Shown: positions 40,764-43,697 of the stretch, one piece after another
Position numbering within the stretch: position 1 is the stretch's first letter
Layout of the letters: every line of letters begins with the position of its first letter
DNA from: Tubiluchus corallicola
Lineage: Eukaryota; Priapulida; Priapulimorpha; Priapulimorphida; Tubiluchidae
DNA length: 43,697 nucleotides
Direction: 5' to 3'
NCBI GenBank assembly: GCA_030141605.1
Contig: JAQGDQ010000270.1
Coordinates: 231,793-275,489 of the forward strand
Made by a program: the position numbers and the translations under genes
The notes under the pieces: model-generated
The model's input: the letters and a program-made list of their open reading frames with translations, nothing else
Told to the model about the DNA's origin: nothing
Databases searched by the model: none

Positions 40764-42470
40764 ATGGCAAATTATTATACAGATAACAAAAGTTTAAAGT
40801 TTCATTTGTCACACCCTATGATGCAGAAGCTTATAGCGTTGAAAGAGCAGGGGTTTGAGGACAAGGATAAGTTTGATTATGCTCCTGTGGATGTAGAGGA
40901 TATGATGGATAGTTATGAGCAGGTTCTTGAGATAGTGGGTGAGATAAGTGGAAGTATTATTGCTCCTAATGCAGAGGGAATTGATGCAGAGGGGCCGGAG
41001 GTGATCAAGGGGCGTGTGAAGTACGCTGCCGGGACACAGGAGAATATAGATGCATTGGTGAGTGCGGGATTGATGGGGATTACCCTTCCTCGCAAGTATG
41101 GCGGTCTAAATTTTTCGCTTATTCCTTATGTTATGAGTGCGGATATTGTCTCTCGGGCTGATGCCGGATTTGTTAATATATGGGGGTTACAGGATTGTGC
41201 AGAGACACTTAATGAGTTTGCATCTGATGACCAGAAGGAGCGTTTTCTGCCACGTGTTTCGGCTGGTGAAACCATGGCAATGGATCTTACGGAGCCTGAT
41301 GCCGGCTCAGACTTGCAGGCTGTACAGCTGAAAGCTACTTATGATGAGGACAGGGGTAAGTGGTTATTGAACGGAGTTAAGCGTTTTATAACTAATGGCG
41401 ATGGGGATATATCCCTCGTGCTTGCCCGCTCAGAAGAGGGTACTAGAGACGGGCGCGGACTCTCTATGTATGTTTATGATAAGCGGGATGGCGGTGTAAC
41501 TGTTCGCCGTATTGAGCATAAGATGGGAATTATAGGTTCACCTACCTGTGAGCTTGTTTTCAAAGATGCTCCTGCTGAGCTGGTCGGTTCCCGCAAGATG
41601 GGGTTGATTAAGTATGTCATGGCGTTGATGAATGGTGCGCGTTTAGGAATAGCAGCACAGTCTGTGGGGCTATCTGAGGCGGCATATCAGGAGGCGCTGA
41701 AGTATGCAAAAGAGCGCAATCAGTTTGGAAAAGCAATTATTAAGTTTCCTGCGGTCTATGAGATGTTATCTGTAATGAAAGCAAAGCTTGATGCATCGAG
41801 AAGTTTGTTGTATGAAACAGCACGGTTTGTAGATATATATAAGACATATCAGCACATTTCTGGAGCGCGCACTCTTGAGAGGGAGGAGCGTCAGGAGATG
41901 AAGAAGTATCAGAGGCTTGCTGATATTTATACTCCATTGGTAAAGGGGATATCTTCTGAGTATTGTAATGAGAATGCATATGATGCGGTGCAGATTCATG
42001 GTGGTTCAGGTTTTATGAAAGACTATCCCGTAGAACGTATTTATCGCGATGCACGCATCACCTCAATTTATGAGGGTACTACCCAGTTACAGGTTGTGGC
42101 CGCTATTCGTGGTGTAACTACTGGCGGCTACCTTAATCAGATAAGGGAGTATGAGAAGGAGCCTTTGTCGGCGGAACTGGAGGGTTTGAGGAAGACACTT
42201 ATGGCTATGACAAAGGATTATGAAGAGGTGGCAAATAAAGTGGTAGAGAGTGAAGATAGCGAGTTTATCGATTTTCATGCGCGAAGGTTGGTAGAGATGG
42301 CTGGCTATATTATTATGGGCTACTTGCTTACGCTGGATTCTAATCGTGATATGGACAATTTACGCTCGGCAAGTGTGTATGTGAAGATGGGCAGGAGTGA
42401 AGTGAAGTCCAGAGCAGAGTTTATCAGGAATTCCGTACTCGAAGAGGTTGGGCATTTCTATAAGTACTGA
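40764..42470 (+). CDS. Acyl-CoA dehydrogenase
   Basis: 568 residues, longer than the usual 380-400 because of an extended N-terminus and a C-terminal helical domain of about 110 residues. It oxidises an acyl-CoA to the 2-enoyl-CoA and passes electrons to ETF. Family motifs are present: LTEPDAGSDLQAVQLKAT, FITNGDGDISLVLARSEEG, MGARLGIAAQS-like MNGARLGIAAQSVG, QFGKAIIKFPAVYEML and IYEGTTQLQVVAAIRGV, where Glu437 is the expected catalytic base. The fused C-terminal region resembles longer anaerobic acyl-CoA dehydrogenases. The position directly after etfBA supports the role. The preferred chain length cannot be told. Confidence 0.92.
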   Translation: MANYYTDNKSLKFHLSHPMMQKLIALKEQGFEDKDKFDYAPVDVEDMMDSYEQVLEIVGEISGSIIAPNAEGIDAEGPEVIKGRVKYAAGTQENIDALVSAGLMGITLPRKYGGLNFSLIPYVMSADIVSRADAGFVNIWGLQDCAETLNEFASDDQKERFLPRVSAGETMAMDLTEPDAGSDLQAVQLKATYDEDRGKWLLNGVKRFITNGDGDISLVLARSEEGTRDGRGLSMYVYDKRDGGVTVRRIEHKMGIIGSPTCELVFKDAPAELVGSRKMGLIKYVMALMNGARLGIAAQSVGLSEAAYQEALKYAKERNQFGKAIIKFPAVYEMLSVMKAKLDASRSLLYETARFVDIYKTYQHISGARTLEREERQEMKKYQRLADIYTPLVKGISSEYCNENAYDAVQIHGGSGFMKDYPVERIYRDARITSIYEGTTQLQVVAAIRGVTTGGYLNQIREYEKEPLSAELEGLRKTLMAMTKDYEEVANKVVESEDSEFIDFHARRLVEMAGYIIMGYLLTLDSNRDMDNLRSASVYVKMGRSEVKSRAEFIRNSVLEEVGHFYKY

Positions 42471-42707
42471 TGACAAAGAGTAGTAGTTTTGGGAAGTGTA
42501 TACATGGTGTGAAACTCTAATAGAACGCTTTTTTATTCGGGTTTAACCGGGAAAGGGTAGAGGGTATGCAATTATGCATGCGTCTTCTTTAGTGTGTAGG
42601 TTTAGAAACATTTAGGTTTTTACACCTTAGTTGGCAGTCATGCTGAAAAAACAAGACCTATAACTAAAAAAACACATAAATATGAACAAATTGATTTCCC
42701 TAAAAAG

Positions 42708-43385
42708 TTGAATTTATTGACAGGAATAATAACCTTATTTTTTCTCTCTTCATGTTCAACAGAAAATGATTGCAATACACTTTTCGGATTTAATGGAAGT
42801 GTGAAATCTTCCTTAGAGTGGGTTTATGAAGCTGAGGAGAAATTTGGAAAGTGGGAAAATGGAGATATAGAGTATTATGGTCATAGTCTCATAAAGTTTG
42901 ACGAAAAAGGAAACTACACTGAAATAAGTCAATTAGATGATGATGGAGAGTTGACAAGGAAAATAATTCCTAATCGAGAAAATGGTCAAATAATAGAAGA
43001 AGTTTTTTATAACGAAGATGGAGAAAAGGAAAGTCTTATAAAGATTAACTTCATTAGCACCAATGAAATTGAGACAGAATCATTTGATAATAATGGAGAA
43101 AAAGTTGGTGGTGGAAAACTCTTTAGAGAAAACGGAAAAAATGTGAAATCTGTTTTTAACCAAGACAATGAAAATACGACTATAACGGAATGGGAATATG
43201 ACGAAAATGGAAATCAAATTTCTCAAAAAATGACTGACCAAAAGGGAGAAATAGTTTTTTACCAGAAATATGAATATATCGAGTTTGATGAAAAAAATAA
43301 TTGGACAAGAAGACTTATTTATGAGGAAGGTAATAGTATGACTCCTAAAAACATTACGATAAGAGAGATAGAATATTACAAATAA
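42708..43385 (+). CDS. Hypothetical lipoprotein (possible gene cassette)
   Basis: 225 residues read from a TTG; a lipoprotein signal is visible (GIITLFFLSSC). The body consists of short imperfect repeats of the sort DENGNQISQK or DEKGNYTEIS with many charged residues, reminiscent of YD/MORN-like repeat proteins. I do not recognise a family. An ATG at 42682 lies one frame off: a single extra A in the A run 42702-42706 would join it to this ORF and give a standard signal peptide, so the real start may be there. The gene is more A-rich than its neighbours. It is bounded by GTTGGCAGT (42630-42638) and ACTGCCAAC (43393-43401). Confidence 0.65.
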   Translation: MNLLTGIITLFFLSSCSTENDCNTLFGFNGSVKSSLEWVYEAEEKFGKWENGDIEYYGHSLIKFDEKGNYTEISQLDDDGELTRKIIPNRENGQIIEEVFYNEDGEKESLIKINFISTNEIETESFDNNGEKVGGGKLFRENGKNVKSVFNQDNENTTITEWEYDENGNQISQKMTDQKGEIVFYQKYEYIEFDEKNNWTRRLIYEEGNSMTPKNITIREIEYYK

Positions 43386-43392
43386 AGCACGA

Positions 43393-43582
43393 ACTGCCAA
43401 CATTTTGTATAGTGCATAGGGCGGAAATGCTGTATTTGAAACATTTGCGCTTTCTTCAACCTCGCCGAAGCGCAGCTTCGACGATTAGTCAGATTGCAGG
43501 TGTCAAACCTGCGCTTCGGCTACTTAGTGGTTTGACAGGAAAGTGTTTTCTATTGCCCTACGCACCATACAATTTACCGTTT
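43393..43582 (+). repeat. attC-like nested palindrome
   Basis: The outer arms TTGTATAGTGCATAGGGC (43405-43422) and GCCCTACGCACCATACAA (43555-43572) are imperfect inverted repeats. Inside are a perfect 12-bp pair GCCGAAGCGCAG/CTGCGCTTCGGC (43464-43475, 43509-43520), an 8-bp pair GTCAAACC/GGTTTGAC (43502-43509, 43529-43536) and the local hairpin CGAAGCGCAGCTTCG. The left edge ACTGCCAAC (43393-43401) is the reverse complement of 42630-42638, in front of the gene. This arrangement resembles an integron cassette with its attC site, although the core bases do not fit GTTRRRY exactly. No integrase gene is in the window. Confidence 0.5.
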
Positions 43583-43697
43583 ATGTTATTAATAAGTTGC
43601 AGATTCAAATATATTTTCTAATTGAGTTTTTATCTGTGTGTTAGTGTTTTGAGTTTCCGAAGATATATTAATAGCAGGAATCACAAAAAAATATTTC

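Noticed and set aside
43412-43621. 69-codon ORF at the right end
   Set aside because: It runs through the nested palindrome, which accounts for its sequence; no domain or start support.

Overview
The window looks like chromosomal DNA of an AT-rich member of the Bacteroidota, probably an anaerobic or facultative Bacteroidales/Marinilabiliales-type organism. The signs are a SusD-type glycan-binding protein, GLUG-repeat surface lipoproteins, a lipoprotein GH2 beta-galactosidase, TAnnTTTG-like -7 promoter elements, few Shine-Dalgarno sequences, and a single-chain pyruvate:ferredoxin oxidoreductase. No phage, CRISPR array or rRNA operon was seen. One tRNA (Arg, anticodon CCT) is present.

Layout. 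1-4.6 kb: a PadR regulator with an operator-like palindrome inside its promoter, recO, tRNA-Arg, a membrane leucine-rich-repeat gene interrupted by an in-frame TAG, a block of dispersed intergenic repeats, and an orphan LolD/MacB-type ABC ATPase. 4.6-8.1 kb: a damaged surface-protein region. It holds a 5'-truncated GLUG protein, the 3' end of a second GLUG protein, a 262-bp deletion derivative of an insertion sequence, and the 3' end of a sialidase gene. 8.5-20 kb: nifJ (PFOR), a NIPSNAP protein, an exported PCMT, a methionine-branch cluster (aspartate kinase, metY, metA of the acetyl-transferring type) and an orphan CsgE-domain protein. 20.2-23.6 kb: broken hicA and hicB, a 1561-bp insertion sequence with a nonsense-mutated transposase, a SusD gene without its 5' end, and an IS256-family remnant. 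23.7-28.1 kb, minus strand: argF and a probable three-gene exported redox module (ApbE lipoprotein, DUF6599 protein, Tat-type aldo/keto reductase with two 4Fe-4S clusters). 28.6-38.2 kb: an intact GLUG lipoprotein, rlmB, a SIMPL-domain lipoprotein, the GH2 beta-galactosidase and xseA-xseB. 38.6-42.5 kb: etfB-etfA-acyl-CoA dehydrogenase. 42.6-43.6 kb: an A-rich lipoprotein gene bounded by a 9-bp inverted repeat and followed by a nested palindrome that resembles an integron attC site.

How the parts work together. The lysC-metY-metA order gives a direct route from aspartate phosphorylation to homocysteine through O-acetylhomoserine. The etfBA-acd genes form a complete dehydrogenase/electron-carrier unit, and PFOR supplies reduced ferredoxin. 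The most informative structural result is the pair of related mobile elements. The 262-bp copy equals the 1561-bp copy minus 1299 bp lying between two 10-bp direct repeats. Both copies lack a target-site duplication and each joins two unrelated truncated genes, which suggests IS-mediated rearrangement of this chromosome.
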